NCBI RefSeq assembly: GCF_000876015.1
Contig: NZ_BBQM01000019.1
Location: forward strand, 1 to 64,000
Direction of reading: 5' to 3'
DNA length: 64,000 nt
From: Cupriavidus basilensis
Lineage (GTDB): Bacteria > Pseudomonadota > Gammaproteobacteria > Burkholderiales > Burkholderiaceae
The notes beneath the pieces were generated by a model that was given only the letters and a program-made list of their open reading frames with translations, searched no databases and was not told the DNA's origin. Positions 16,908-25,732 of this stretch are shown here, piece after piece. Positions within the stretch are counted from its first letter, which is position 1. Each line of letters starts with the position of its first letter. The translations under genes and the position numbers were made by a program.

Positions 16908-18098
16908 ATGTCCCTGGCTACCCACCCCGCCCGTGCCTTCATGCCCTACCCCGTCGCCGCCGTCTCCAGCGCGTCGTCCGGCCCGCTCCACGGCCTGACC
17001 TTCGCCGCCAAGGACCTGTTCGACGTGGCGGGCTATCCCACCGGCGGCGGCAATCCGCACGTGCTGGCGCGGTCCGGCATCAAGACCGCCACCGCGCCCG
17101 CGGTGCAGTGCCTGCTCGACGCCGGCGCCACCTTCGTCGGCAAGACCCACACCGACGAGCTCGCCTTCTCGATGAACGGCAAGAACGCCCACTACGGCTC
17201 GCCGGTCAACGGCGCCGCGCCCGGGCGCATCACCGGCGGCTCGTCGTCCGGCTCCGCCTCGGCGGTGTCCAACAAGCTGTGCGACTTCGCGCTCGGCAGC
17301 GACACCGGCGGCTCGGTGCGCGCGCCGGCCAGCCATTGCGGCCTGTTCGGCATCCGCCCCTCGCACGGCCGCGTCTCGCTCGAGCGCACCCTGCCGCTGG
17401 CCGAGAGCCTCGACACCTGCGGCTTCTTCGCGCGCGACATCGCCACCTTCTCGCGCGTGGCCGACGTGCTGCTCGGCGCCGATGCGCGCGCGCTGCCGGC
17501 CGCGCCGCGCCTGCTGCTGGCCGAAGACCTGTTCCGCCTGCCCACCGCGCCCGCGCTGGACGCGCTGCTGCCGGTGGTCGGCCGCATCGAGTCCGCGCTC
17601 GGCAAGGCCGCGCCGGTCACGGTGATGAACCAACCGCTGCTCGACATCTGGTGGGCCTTCCGCTACGTGCAGGGCTGGGAAGCCTGGCAGGCCGACGGCG
17701 AACTGATCGAGCAATACGGCCTGCATCTCGGCCCCGACGTGGCCGGCCGCTTCGCCTTCTCCAAGAGCGTCACCGCCGGGCAGTTCGAAGCCTCCACGGC
17801 GATCCGCCGCGCCGTCACCGCGCACGTCGGCGCGCTGCTCGGCGAGGACGGCGTGCTGCTGATGCCGACCATGCCCGACATCGCCCCGCTGTCCGGCGCC
17901 GACGACGACACGCTCGAGGACTACCGCAACCGCTCGTCCCAGATCCTCTGCCTGGCGCCGCTCACCGGCTTCCCGCAGATGAGCCTGCCGCTGTCCGGCC
18001 GCGACGGCGCGCCGCTCGGCCTCTCGCTGATGGGCCCGGCCGGCAGCGACCGCAGCCTGATCGCCTTCGCGGAACACCTCCTCGAGGCGCTGGGCTAA
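16908..18098 (+). CDS. Amidase of the amidase-signature family (AtzF/indoleacetamide-hydrolase-like)
   Basis: This 396-residue cytoplasmic amidase starts at the ATG preceded by TTAGGAAG; an upstream in-frame ATG at 16860 lies inside the previous gene. Triad residues are present: Lys in LTFAAKDLFDVAG, the GGSSSGSASAV loop and Ser in DTGGSVRAPASHCG. It is shorter than GatA (about 480) because the N-terminal helices are trimmed. It is the last but one gene of the transporter operon and probably hydrolyses the imported compound. It differs clearly from the amidase at 5.6-7.0 kb, so the two are not a recent duplication. Confidence 0.88.
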   Translation: MSLATHPARAFMPYPVAAVSSASSGPLHGLTFAAKDLFDVAGYPTGGGNPHVLARSGIKTATAPAVQCLLDAGATFVGKTHTDELAFSMNGKNAHYGSPVNGAAPGRITGGSSSGSASAVSNKLCDFALGSDTGGSVRAPASHCGLFGIRPSHGRVSLERTLPLAESLDTCGFFARDIATFSRVADVLLGADARALPAAPRLLLAEDLFRLPTAPALDALLPVVGRIESALGKAAPVTVMNQPLLDIWWAFRYVQGWEAWQADGELIEQYGLHLGPDVAGRFAFSKSVTAGQFEASTAIRRAVTAHVGALLGEDGVLLMPTMPDIAPLSGADDDTLEDYRNRSSQILCLAPLTGFPQMSLPLSGRDGAPLGLSLMGPAGSDRSLIAFAEHLLEALG

Positions 18099-18219
18099 GC
18101 TACGCCTCTCGCCAGCATGCGCGCGCGCCGCCGGCCAGCCCGGCGGCGCGCGCGTTTCTGCCCGTGCGTTTTATCCCCGTTTTCTTTCGACCAGTTCCGA
18201 CCAGACCAGGAGAGCCTCA

Positions 18220-18630
18220 ATGGCCCGTATCCGCATCACCGCCGGCGGCTACCAGTTCGTCGCCGAGACCAATCCCGACGCCCCGCTCACCGTAGCCGCC
18301 TTCACCAAGCTGCTGCCCTATCGCCAGAAGCTGATCCACGTGCGCTGGAGCGGCGAAGGCTGCTGGATTCCGCTGGGCGAGTTCAAGCTCGGCGTGGGCT
18401 TCGAGAACCACACCAGCCACCCCTCCGTGGGCGACATCCTGTTCTACCCGGGCGGCTACAGCGAGACCGAGATCATCCTCGCCTACGGCAGCTGCTGCTT
18501 CGCCAGCAAGATGGGCCAGCTCGCCGGCAACCACTTCCTGACCATCGTCGAAGGCAAGGAAAACCTGCGCGCGCTCGGCACCAAGGTGCTGTGGGAAGGC
18601 GCGCAGGATGTGGTGTTCGAGGCGATGTAA
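18220..18630 (+). CDS. DUF3830 family protein
   Basis: This 136-residue protein matches DUF3830, a cyclophilin-like fold: an N-terminal strand ending in FVAETNPDAPLTVAAF, then VRWSGEGCWIPLG, ENHTSHPSVGDILFYPGG and GNHFLTIVEG. A good ribosome site (AGGAGAG) precedes the ATG. Members are frequently encoded with amidases, hydantoinases and peptide-type ABC transporters, but no reaction has been assigned to my knowledge. It closes the transporter-amidase operon (121 bp after the amidase). A role as a small hydrolase or accessory factor is guessed from context. Confidence 0.85.
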   Translation: MARIRITAGGYQFVAETNPDAPLTVAAFTKLLPYRQKLIHVRWSGEGCWIPLGEFKLGVGFENHTSHPSVGDILFYPGGYSETEIILAYGSCCFASKMGQLAGNHFLTIVEGKENLRALGTKVLWEGAQDVVFEAM

Positions 18631-18962
18631 GACAACAAACGCCAGGCAGGCGTAACGTCAAAACTTGCAGTCGATTCGCAAGCAATCATTCGTGCGTAGT
18701 CAGCGTACGCCTGCCTATTCGAGTCAATTTATCGGACCCGTACCAAATTAACCGGGCGCTCGATACATTAATAACCATTCAATTCCCATCTTTCTGAAAC
18801 TTCCCCAACAATCTCCATTTTCCCTTTGCTAGCCTACGCAAAGCATTTCCTCGGGAATGTGAAATCCTGAATCCCTGATATAACCGGCCATAGCGAGACT
18901 ATTTCCTGGTTCAGCTTGCTTGCGCATTCGCAAATGGCCTGCTTTCGGATGAGAGAATTGGC
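18631..18962 (+). other. Gene-free, AT-richer spacer before the amidase effector
   Basis: These 332 bp contain no convincing gene. Base composition drops sharply compared with the operon to the left and stays lower into the next gene, which suggests that the following pair was acquired. I see no clear terminator; a promoter for the next gene is probably here but no box is distinct. Confidence 0.5.
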
Positions 18963-19565
18963 ATGATAATTTCGGAAAATGGTGAAATCGTCGACGGACG
19001 TGTACTTGGACGCATACAGAAATCCATCGAACGTGGCCAGATGTCCTCGATCGTGGGCATCGTTGTTCATCAGACCGGCAGCAGCTCGGCTGACTCCACC
19101 TTTCATAGCTATGCCAACGCATCGGCCAATGGCGCCCACTTCCTGATTGACAAGGACGGAACCATCTATCAGACGGCATCGGTCTACCGCAAGACAGCCC
19201 ATGTTGGCAGACTCAAGGCCAGGTGCCTGGCTGAACATCGATGCAGTCCCGCCGAAATCAAGTCCTTGAAGGCATTCAATCCAGCGGCAGAACACGCCAA
19301 GGAAAAGAAAAAGACCGCACCGGATCGCTTCCCGTCAAACGAAGACGCGATCGGCATAGAACTTGTGGGAGAAGCGCTCCCTCGAGGCAATCTCGTACCT
19401 GACCACAAGAAAGTGTACGAGACAGTGACACCGTCGCAAAACGAAGCACTTCAATGGCTGATACGGAACCTGTCGCAGACCTTGGGAATATCGGCCCAGG
19501 AAGTGTTCAGGCATCCCGACATTTCCCGAAAGAATCACACGGAAGCGAGCACCGCGCAATGGTGA
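18963..19565 (+). CDS. N-acetylmuramoyl-L-alanine amidase (Amidase_2), candidate antibacterial effector
   Basis: This 200-residue protein has a T7-lysozyme/AmpD-type amidase fold. VGIVVHQTGS (His36) supplies the first zinc ligand, FLIDKDGTIYQ and KTAHVG follow, then AIGIELVG and FRHPDISRKNHTEAS (His184 and a late ligand). It has no signal peptide, so it does not act on the cell's own wall unless exported. Free-standing cytosolic amidases of this size are often type VI secretion or contact-dependent effectors, or phage endolysins. The next gene overlaps it and encodes a secreted cysteine-rich protein, as expected of a periplasmic immunity protein. No phage structural or secretion genes are adjacent. 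Confidence 0.75.
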   Translation: MIISENGEIVDGRVLGRIQKSIERGQMSSIVGIVVHQTGSSSADSTFHSYANASANGAHFLIDKDGTIYQTASVYRKTAHVGRLKARCLAEHRCSPAEIKSLKAFNPAAEHAKEKKKTAPDRFPSNEDAIGIELVGEALPRGNLVPDHKKVYETVTPSQNEALQWLIRNLSQTLGISAQEVFRHPDISRKNHTEASTAQW

Positions 19566-19996
19566 GAATCCTGGTCTTCCTGGCCGCGGCGAGCGCCATC
19601 ATTCCCAACGCTCTCGCCAAGACCGAATGCGTCCCCGCAACCGAGTTCGAACCGCGCACCTGCCTCATCCACCTGCCGCAGATCCGGTCGGTCACGATCA
19701 CGGAGAATGCGCGGCGCTCGCCGCTGGCCACCGATGCCGACTCCACCTGCAAGGATTTCGTCGTCACCGCGCGCACGGTGCGCCGCTTCCTGACTGGCGC
19801 AAGAGAGATCAGTCAGCAGGATGCGCTTCACGCCGTCGACTGGTCGCCGTGCTCGGCCGCCGGCGAGGTGTCGTTCAAGGACGGGAAACGGGGCACGTGG
19901 AGTGTCACGCAGTATCGGTCGGGCAATCTGGTCATCGAGGGCGAGCCCGGCGTGTCGCTCTATTGCCCCACGTGCCATTTCAAGCCGTTCCGGTGA
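19559..19996 (+). CDS. Secreted cysteine-containing protein, candidate immunity protein
   Basis: This 145-residue protein starts at an ATG that overlaps the amidase gene by 7 bp. The first 20 residues form a signal peptide (MVRILVFLAAASAIIPNALA, cut before KTECVPA). The mature protein is about 125 residues with six cysteines (ECVP, TCLI, TCKD, PCSA and the pair in YCPTC), so disulfides in the periplasm are likely. I recognise no domain family. Overlap with an amidase lacking a signal peptide suggests an inhibitor that protects the producer's wall. An alternative is an unrelated periplasmic protein. Confidence 0.6.
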   Translation: MVRILVFLAAASAIIPNALAKTECVPATEFEPRTCLIHLPQIRSVTITENARRSPLATDADSTCKDFVVTARTVRRFLTGAREISQQDALHAVDWSPCSAAGEVSFKDGKRGTWSVTQYRSGNLVIEGEPGVSLYCPTCHFKPFR

Positions 19997-20040
19997 CGGG
20001 GGAATAGTCCCGGGCGAATAGTCCCCGTCCCGGCACGAAA

Positions 20041-20068
20041 CAGGGCCGCGCAGGCTTGCGCGGCCCTG
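20041..20068 (-). terminator. Strong hairpin terminator after the efflux operon
   Basis: CAGGGCCGCGCA (20041-20052) pairs perfectly with TGCGCGGCCCTG (20057-20068) around a 4-nt loop. On the minus strand it is followed by TTTCGTG. It lies between two converging genes and probably ends transcription of the RND operon, and perhaps of the amidase pair too. Confidence 0.7.
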
Positions 20069-20077
20069 CCGGCTGCA

Positions 20078-23000
20078 TCAGCGCGCCACCACCGCCCCCG
20101 CCTCCGGCGCCTTCACCCTGAACCACGCCGCGTACAGCGCCGGCAGGAACAGCAGCGTGAGCGCCGTGGCGACGATCAGGCCGCCCATGATGGCCACCGC
20201 CATCGGGCCCCAGAAGGCCGAGCGCGAGAGCGGGATCATGGCCAGCACGGCGGCCGCCGCGGTCAGGATGATGGGGCGGCAGCGGCGCACCGCCGATTCG
20301 ACGATGGCTTCCCAGGCCGGCGCGCCGCCGCGGATGTCCTGCTCGATCTGATCGACCAGGATCACCGAGTTGCGGATGATCATGCCGAGCAGCGCGGTGA
20401 TGCCGAGCTGGGCGACGAAGCCCATCGGCGCGCGCAGCAGCAGCAGCGTGGCGGCGGCGCCGATCAGGCCGAGCGGGCCGCTCAGGAACACCATCAGCGC
20501 GCGCGAGAAGCTGTGCAATTGCAGCATCAGCAGCGTGAAGATGATGAAGATGCACAGCGGCAGCTGCGCCGCGATGGAGGCGCCGGCCTTGCCGCTTTCT
20601 TCCTCGGCGCCGGCGACCGTGATGCGGTAGCCGGGCGGCAATTGCGCGCGCAGCGCGTCGAGCCTGGGATTGATCTGCGCGGTCACGGTGGGGCCCTGGA
20701 TGCCTTCGACCACGTCGGACTGCACGGTCACGCCGAAGTCGCGGTTCTCGCGCCAGACCACGCCGGGCTCGGAGCGGAACGCGATGCGCGCCACCTGGGT
20801 CAGCGGCACCACGCGGCCGCTGGCGGTGGGCACCTGCACGTTCTGCAGGTCGGACATGGCGTCGCGCTCGTTGCGCGGGGCGCGCATCAGGATGTCGATC
20901 AGCTTGTCGCCGTCGCGGTACTGGCCGACCGCCACGCCGGTGAGCACGGTCTGGGTCACGCGCGCGATGGCGGTGCTGCTCACGCCGAGCGCGCGCGCCT
21001 TGTCCTGGTCTATGTCCAGGCGCAGCACCTTGACGCTCTCGTTCCAGTTGTCGTTGACGCCCAGCGTGTTGGGGTTGGCGCTCATCACCGCCTTGACCTC
21101 ATCGGCCAGCTTGCGCACGCCGGCCGCTTCGGGGCCGATCACGCGGAACTGCACCGGATAGGCCACGGGCGGGCCGTTGGGCAGCAGCTTGACACGCCCG
21201 CGCAGGTGCGGGAAATCGCTGGCCAGCAGATCGGTCACGCGCTGGCGCACGCGCTCGCGCAGGGCCACGTCGGCCGGCAGCACGATCACCTGCGCCACGT
21301 TGCTCTGCGGGAAGATCTGGTCGAGCGGCAGGTAGAAGCGTGGCGCGCCGGTGCCGACGAAGCTGGCCAGGCTGGCGATTTCGCGGTCGTCGCGCAGCGC
21401 GCGCTCGAAGCGCCGGGTCTCGGCCTCGGTCTGGGCGAAGCTGCTGCCTTCGGGCAGCCACAATTCCACCATCAGCTCGGGGCGGCTGGAGTCGGGGAAG
21501 AACTGCTTCTCGACGAACTTGAAGGCATAGAGGCCGAGGCCGAAAGCCACCAGCGTGACCGCGATCACGCTCTTGCGCCAGGTCACGCACCAGTGCACCA
21601 GCCGCCGGAAGCGGTTGTAGAACGGCGTGTCGAAGACCTCGTGCTGGGCGCCCTCGCCGGCCGGGCGGGCCTTGAGCAGCAGGTAGCCCAGGTAGGGCGT
21701 GAAATAGACCGCGGCCAGCCACGACAGCACCAGCGCCAGCGCCGTCACGGCGAAGATGGCGAAGGTGTATTCGCCCACCGTCGAGCGCGCCAGCCCCACC
21801 GGCAGGAAGCCGGCGGCGGTGATCAGCGTGCCGGTCAGCATCGGCATGGCGGTGGAGGTGTAGGCGAAGGTGGCGGCCTCCATCTTGGAGAAGCCTTCCT
21901 CCAGCTTGCGCACCATCATCTCCACCGCGATGATGGCGTCGTCCACCAGCAGCCCGAGCGCCACGATCAGCGCGCCGAGCGAGATCTTGTGCAGGCCGAT
22001 GCCGAACAGGTTCATGAACAGGAAGGTCACGGCCAGCACCAGCGGGATGGTCAGCGCCACCACCAGCCCGGGCCGCGCGTCCAGGCGCAGCGGCCGGGTG
22101 TGCAGGCCGAGCGAGACGAAGCTCACGCCCAGCACGATCACCACCGCCTCGATCAGCACGTGCACGAACTCGCCCACCGAGCGTTCCACCGCCTCGGGCT
22201 GGTTCTGCACCTGATCGAGCTCGATGCCGACCGGCAGCTGCCCGCGCAGGCCGTCCATCGCCGCGCGCAGGTTCTTGCCCAGCGCGATGATGTCGCCGCC
22301 CTTCTCCATCGAGATGCCGAGGCCAATCACTTCCTTGCCCTGGAAGCGCATCTTGCTCTGCGGCGGGTCCACGTAGCCGCGGTAGACGTGGGCGATGTCG
22401 CCGAGGCGGATGTTGGCGATGCCGCTGGGCCCGCGCAGCACCAGGTTCTCCAGGTCGGCCACGTCGGCGAACTGGCCCGACAGGCGCACCTGCAGGTTGT
22501 CGCCGGGCGTCACCAGCACGCCGCTGGCGTTCATGCTGTTCTGCTGCGAGATCTGGTCGGCGATGGCGTTGATGTCGAGCCCGAGCTGGGCGAAGCGGGC
22601 CTGGTTGAACTCGATGAAGATCTTCTCGTCCTGCAGCCCGATCAGCGCCACCTTGGCCACCGCGGGCACGCGCAGCAGCTGCTGGCGCACCAGGTCGGCG
22701 TACTCGCGCAGTTCCTTGTAGTTGAAGCCGTCGGCGGACAGCGCGTAGATCGAGCCGTACACGTCGCCGAACTCGTCGTTGAAGAACGGCCCGCGCACGC
22801 CGGCCGGCAGCGTCTGCGCGATGTCGCCGACCTTCTTGCGCACGGTGTACCAGATCTGCGCGGTCTCTTTGGCCGGCGAGGTGTCCTTGAGCTGGAAGAT
22901 CACCGTGGTCTCGCCGGGCTTGGAGAAGCTGCGGATCTTGTCGGCGTAGGGCACTTCCTGCAGCTGGCGCTCGATCTTGTCGGTGACCTGCACGGCGATC

Positions 23001-23188
23001 TGCTCGGCGGTGGCGCCGGGCCAGTAGGCCTGCACCACCATCACGCGGAACGTGAACGGCGGGTCTTCGTCCTGGCCGAGCTGAAAGTAGGCGAACAGGC
23101 CGCCCAGCAGCAGCACCACCAGCAGGTAGCGCGTCAGCGGCTGGTGCTCGAGCGCCCAGCGCGAGAGGTTGAAGCGGGAATGTTCCAT
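20078..23188 (-). CDS. RND efflux transporter, inner-membrane pump subunit
   Basis: This is a 1036-residue proton-driven pump of the AcrB/MexB superfamily. Features in order are TM1 (TRYLLVVLLLGGLFAYF), the FRVMVVQAYWPGATAEQI porter domain, the TM2-6 block, and TM4 with LGLLVDDAIIAVEMM, where the Asp pair relays protons. The second porter domain contains GVVWRENRDFGV and a C-terminal TM block contains LGMIIRNSVILVDQI. Length and architecture are complete. The sequence with DEDPPFTFR near the N-terminus is of the divergent HAE1-like clade often annotated as an acriflavin-resistance pump; the substrate cannot be predicted. It is in an operon with the adaptor gene 10 bp upstream. Confidence 0.92.
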   Translation of the reverse strand: MEHSRFNLSRWALEHQPLTRYLLVVLLLGGLFAYFQLGQDEDPPFTFRVMVVQAYWPGATAEQIAVQVTDKIERQLQEVPYADKIRSFSKPGETTVIFQLKDTSPAKETAQIWYTVRKKVGDIAQTLPAGVRGPFFNDEFGDVYGSIYALSADGFNYKELREYADLVRQQLLRVPAVAKVALIGLQDEKIFIEFNQARFAQLGLDINAIADQISQQNSMNASGVLVTPGDNLQVRLSGQFADVADLENLVLRGPSGIANIRLGDIAHVYRGYVDPPQSKMRFQGKEVIGLGISMEKGGDIIALGKNLRAAMDGLRGQLPVGIELDQVQNQPEAVERSVGEFVHVLIEAVVIVLGVSFVSLGLHTRPLRLDARPGLVVALTIPLVLAVTFLFMNLFGIGLHKISLGALIVALGLLVDDAIIAVEMMVRKLEEGFSKMEAATFAYTSTAMPMLTGTLITAAGFLPVGLARSTVGEYTFAIFAVTALALVLSWLAAVYFTPYLGYLLLKARPAGEGAQHEVFDTPFYNRFRRLVHWCVTWRKSVIAVTLVAFGLGLYAFKFVEKQFFPDSSRPELMVELWLPEGSSFAQTEAETRRFERALRDDREIASLASFVGTGAPRFYLPLDQIFPQSNVAQVIVLPADVALRERVRQRVTDLLASDFPHLRGRVKLLPNGPPVAYPVQFRVIGPEAAGVRKLADEVKAVMSANPNTLGVNDNWNESVKVLRLDIDQDKARALGVSSTAIARVTQTVLTGVAVGQYRDGDKLIDILMRAPRNERDAMSDLQNVQVPTASGRVVPLTQVARIAFRSEPGVVWRENRDFGVTVQSDVVEGIQGPTVTAQINPRLDALRAQLPPGYRITVAGAEEESGKAGASIAAQLPLCIFIIFTLLMLQLHSFSRALMVFLSGPLGLIGAAATLLLLRAPMGFVAQLGITALLGMIIRNSVILVDQIEQDIRGGAPAWEAIVESAVRRCRPIILTAAAAVLAMIPLSRSAFWGPMAVAIMGGLIVATALTLLFLPALYAAWFRVKAPEAGAVVAR

Positions 23189-23198
23189 GCCGCGCGCC

Positions 23199-24407
23199 TC
23201 AGTTGCGCGCGGTGGCGGGCGCCACCGACGGCAGCGGCTTCACCTTCTGGCCGGGCTTGAGCAGGTGCACGCCGGCCGTGACGATGGTCTGCCCCGGCGC
23301 CAGCCCCCGCGTGACCTGCACCTCGTTGCCCTGCGGCTCGCCCAGCGTCACGCTGACCGGCCGCACGGTGCCGGCCACCGCGTTAGCGGCGGCCTCGTAG
23401 ATCCAGACCTGGTTGCCGCCGCCCTGTTGCAGCAGCGCGGACAGCGGCACGCGCAGCGCGGCGCTGTCGCCGGTGCGCGTAAACGTCACCACCGCGGTCA
23501 TGCCGAACTTGAAGTCGGCCGGCGGGTTGGGCACGCTGACGCGCGCGGCGTAGGTGCGCGTGACCGGGTCGGCCATCGGCGCGATCTCGCGCACGCGGCC
23601 CGGCAGCGGGCGGCCCGGCTCGGCCCAGGTGCGCACCGTCACGTCCGAGATGCCGCGCAGGCGCTCGACCTGGTCTTCGGGCAGCCCCACGGCCACTTCC
23701 TTCTCGGCGGTCTGCGCCACGCGCACCACCGGCTGTCCGGGCGTGACCACCTGGCCGACCTCGGCGTCGATGGCCGTGACCACGCCGTCGGCATCGGCGG
23801 GCAGCACGGCATAGGCGGTCTGGTTGGACTGGTTGCGCAGGCCGGCCTCGGCCTGGCGCAGGCGCGACACGGCGGAGTCGAAGGTGGCCTGGCGGCGCTG
23901 CTGCTCGGCGGCGCTGATGAAGCCCTTGGCGAACAGGTCGTTGTAGCGCTTGAGATCGGCCTCGGCGAGGTCGCGGTCGGTCCGGGCGGCGTCGAACTGC
24001 GCGCGCGAGCCGGCCTCGGCCAGGCCCAGGTCGGTCGGGTCGAGCCGGGCCAGCGGCTGGCCCTTGCGCACCGTGGCGCCCACGTCGACCAGCCGGGCGG
24101 CGATCTTGCCGCCCACGCGGAAGCCCAGGCGCGACTCGATGCGGGGCCGCACGTCGCCGGAGAACTCGAAATCGGTCTTGCCGGCGCCCGCCTGCAGGCG
24201 CATCAGGCGCACCGGGCGGACTTCCGGGGCCGGCTCCGGCTTGGGGCTGCAGGCCGCCAGCACCGACAGCAGGCCAGCCGCGGCCAGGCAGGCAGCCAGG
24301 CCGCGCGCGCTCCGGGCGGCTCGGCCGACTCGGCCGGCGGGCGCGGAAAGCGAGGAAGAAAGCACTTTGGCGGCCGCGACGTCCGGCCTGGGGCAAGGCA
24401 CTGGCAT
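23199..24407 (-). CDS. RND efflux periplasmic adaptor (membrane fusion lipoprotein)
   Basis: This is the adaptor that joins the inner-membrane pump to an outer-membrane channel. I chose the ATG at 24407; a TTG at 24461 would extend it by 18 residues. The N-terminus ends in LLSVLAAC, a lipobox, so it is a lipoprotein. The mature part has the barrel-hybrid half (GFRVGGKIAARLVDVGATV), a coiled-coil hairpin (AEADLKRYNDLFAKGFIS through AEAGLRNQS) and the return strand ADADGVVTAIDAEVGQVV. No outer-membrane channel gene and no TetR-type regulator is adjacent, so the pump probably shares a TolC-like channel. Confidence 0.9.
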   Translation of the reverse strand: MPVPCPRPDVAAAKVLSSSLSAPAGRVGRAARSARGLAACLAAAGLLSVLAACSPKPEPAPEVRPVRLMRLQAGAGKTDFEFSGDVRPRIESRLGFRVGGKIAARLVDVGATVRKGQPLARLDPTDLGLAEAGSRAQFDAARTDRDLAEADLKRYNDLFAKGFISAAEQQRRQATFDSAVSRLRQAEAGLRNQSNQTAYAVLPADADGVVTAIDAEVGQVVTPGQPVVRVAQTAEKEVAVGLPEDQVERLRGISDVTVRTWAEPGRPLPGRVREIAPMADPVTRTYAARVSVPNPPADFKFGMTAVVTFTRTGDSAALRVPLSALLQQGGGNQVWIYEAAANAVAGTVRPVSVTLGEPQGNEVQVTRGLAPGQTIVTAGVHLLKPGQKVKPLPSVAPATARN

Positions 24408-24730
24408 GAATTGAGCGTGAGATCGGTGGGACTGCGGGCACAGCGAGAGCCGGCGGGGCAATTAATAACCCGCCGGTCAGCAATATAGCGGGGTGGACCC
24501 GAATGCGTCAAACGGCGCTCCGTGGGGGAAGCCCTCTAAAGCGCCCGCGGCGGCGCTTGCCGACCGTCCCGGACACCACCGGCAGGCGATGGCGGCAAGC
24601 GCGGCGGATTGTCGCAGCGGCGCGCCCGGCGCATGCGGGCCGGCGCGGGCGCGGTGCTACAATCCGCCGCGTTCCCCGGGCGGCCCCGCCGTCCGGCGCG
24701 GATGCCCCCACTTCACCGACCGAGACCGGC
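24408..24730 (+). other. Divergent spacer between the efflux operon and hpnD
   Basis: I see no gene in these 323 bp. There is a short AT-rich stretch (24460-24490, including ATTAATAA and CAATATAG) that could hold a promoter for the minus-strand efflux operon, and GC-rich DNA before hpnD. No distinct operator was found. Confidence 0.4.
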
Positions 24731-25567
24731 GTGACGCCCGATCAGTATTGCCAAGACAAAGCCGCCCGCAGCGGCTCCAGCCTCTATTACAGCTTCCTGT
24801 TCCTGCCGCCCGCGCAGCGCCAGGCGATGACGGCGCTGCACGCCTGGTGCCGTGAGATCGGCGATGCCGTCGACGACACCCAGGACGCCAGCGTGGCGCA
24901 CCAGCAACTGGCCTGGTGGCGCAACGAGATCGGCCAGATGTTCATGGGCGCGCCCAGCCATCCGGTCACGAAGGCGCTCCAGCCCCACGCGCAGGCCGCC
25001 GGGCTGACGCAGGCGATGTTCGGCGAAGTGCTCGAAGGCATGGAGATGGACCTCGCCCAGTCGCGCTACCTCGACGACATCGCGCTGGCCCGCTATTGCC
25101 ATCACGTGGGCGGCGTGGTCGGCACCATGAGCGCGCGCCTGCTGGGCTGCCAGGACCCCAGCACGCTGGCATTCGCCGAAAAGCTCGGCCTGTCGCTGCG
25201 GCTGGTCGACATCCTGCGCGACGTGGGCGAGGACGCCCGGCGCGGGCGCATCTACCTGCCCGTCAACACCATGCAGCGCTTCCAGGTGCCGGCGGCCGAG
25301 ATCACGCGCGGCACGCATTCGGAGCGCTTCGCCGCGCTGATGCGCGAGCGCGCCGGGCAGGCCCGCGCGCTGCACCGCGAGGCGCTGGCGCTGCTGCCGC
25401 GCGCCGACCGCCGCGCCCAGCGCGCCGCGCTGGTGATGGGCGCGATCCACCAGGCGCTGCTCGACGAGCTGGAGGCGAGCGACTTCCAGGTGCTGAACCA
25501 GCGCATCTCGCTCACGCCCATGCGCAAGCTGTGGATCGCGTGGAAGACGTGGCTGCGCAACCGCTGA
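24731..25567 (+). CDS. hpnD: Presqualene diphosphate synthase HpnD
   Basis: This 278-residue enzyme of the squalene/phytoene synthase family joins two farnesyl diphosphates to presqualene diphosphate, the first step towards hopanoids. The GTG at 24731 gives VTPDQYCQDKAARSGSSLYYSF, the normal HpnD beginning. The first aspartate-rich motif is around CREIGDAVDDTQD and the second is LRLVDILRDVGEDARRGRIYLP. The first motif lacks the more usual DxxVDE spelling but keeps the spaced aspartates. No other hopanoid gene is next to it, so the remaining steps (HpnC, HpnE, Shc) must lie elsewhere. Confidence 0.9.
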   Translation: MTPDQYCQDKAARSGSSLYYSFLFLPPAQRQAMTALHAWCREIGDAVDDTQDASVAHQQLAWWRNEIGQMFMGAPSHPVTKALQPHAQAAGLTQAMFGEVLEGMEMDLAQSRYLDDIALARYCHHVGGVVGTMSARLLGCQDPSTLAFAEKLGLSLRLVDILRDVGEDARRGRIYLPVNTMQRFQVPAAEITRGTHSERFAALMRERAGQARALHREALALLPRADRRAQRAALVMGAIHQALLDELEASDFQVLNQRISLTPMRKLWIAWKTWLRNR

Positions 25568-25732
25568 CGCGCGCCGGGCGCGCCAGGCGCATGGCTTGCC
25601 GCGAGAATTGAGCGCGCCGGGCGCGCGCCGCGCGGCGTTATCATCCCGGTTTCACCCCCATTTCGCCATTCCCGCTTCGCGCCGCCCGCCCGCCGGGGGC
25701 GCGCCGCTGCTGGCACGCTTTTCTTCCCTGCC

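Noticed and set aside
14768-16942. A 724-codon frame opposite the two ABC ATPase genes
   Set aside because: Both ATPase genes have complete, correctly ordered motifs on the other strand; this frame is their shadow.
20513-23260. A 915-codon open frame opposite the RND pump gene
   Set aside because: It is a codon-position shadow of the pump gene, rich in His, Arg, Gln and Gly with no domain, as for all long antisense frames in this window.
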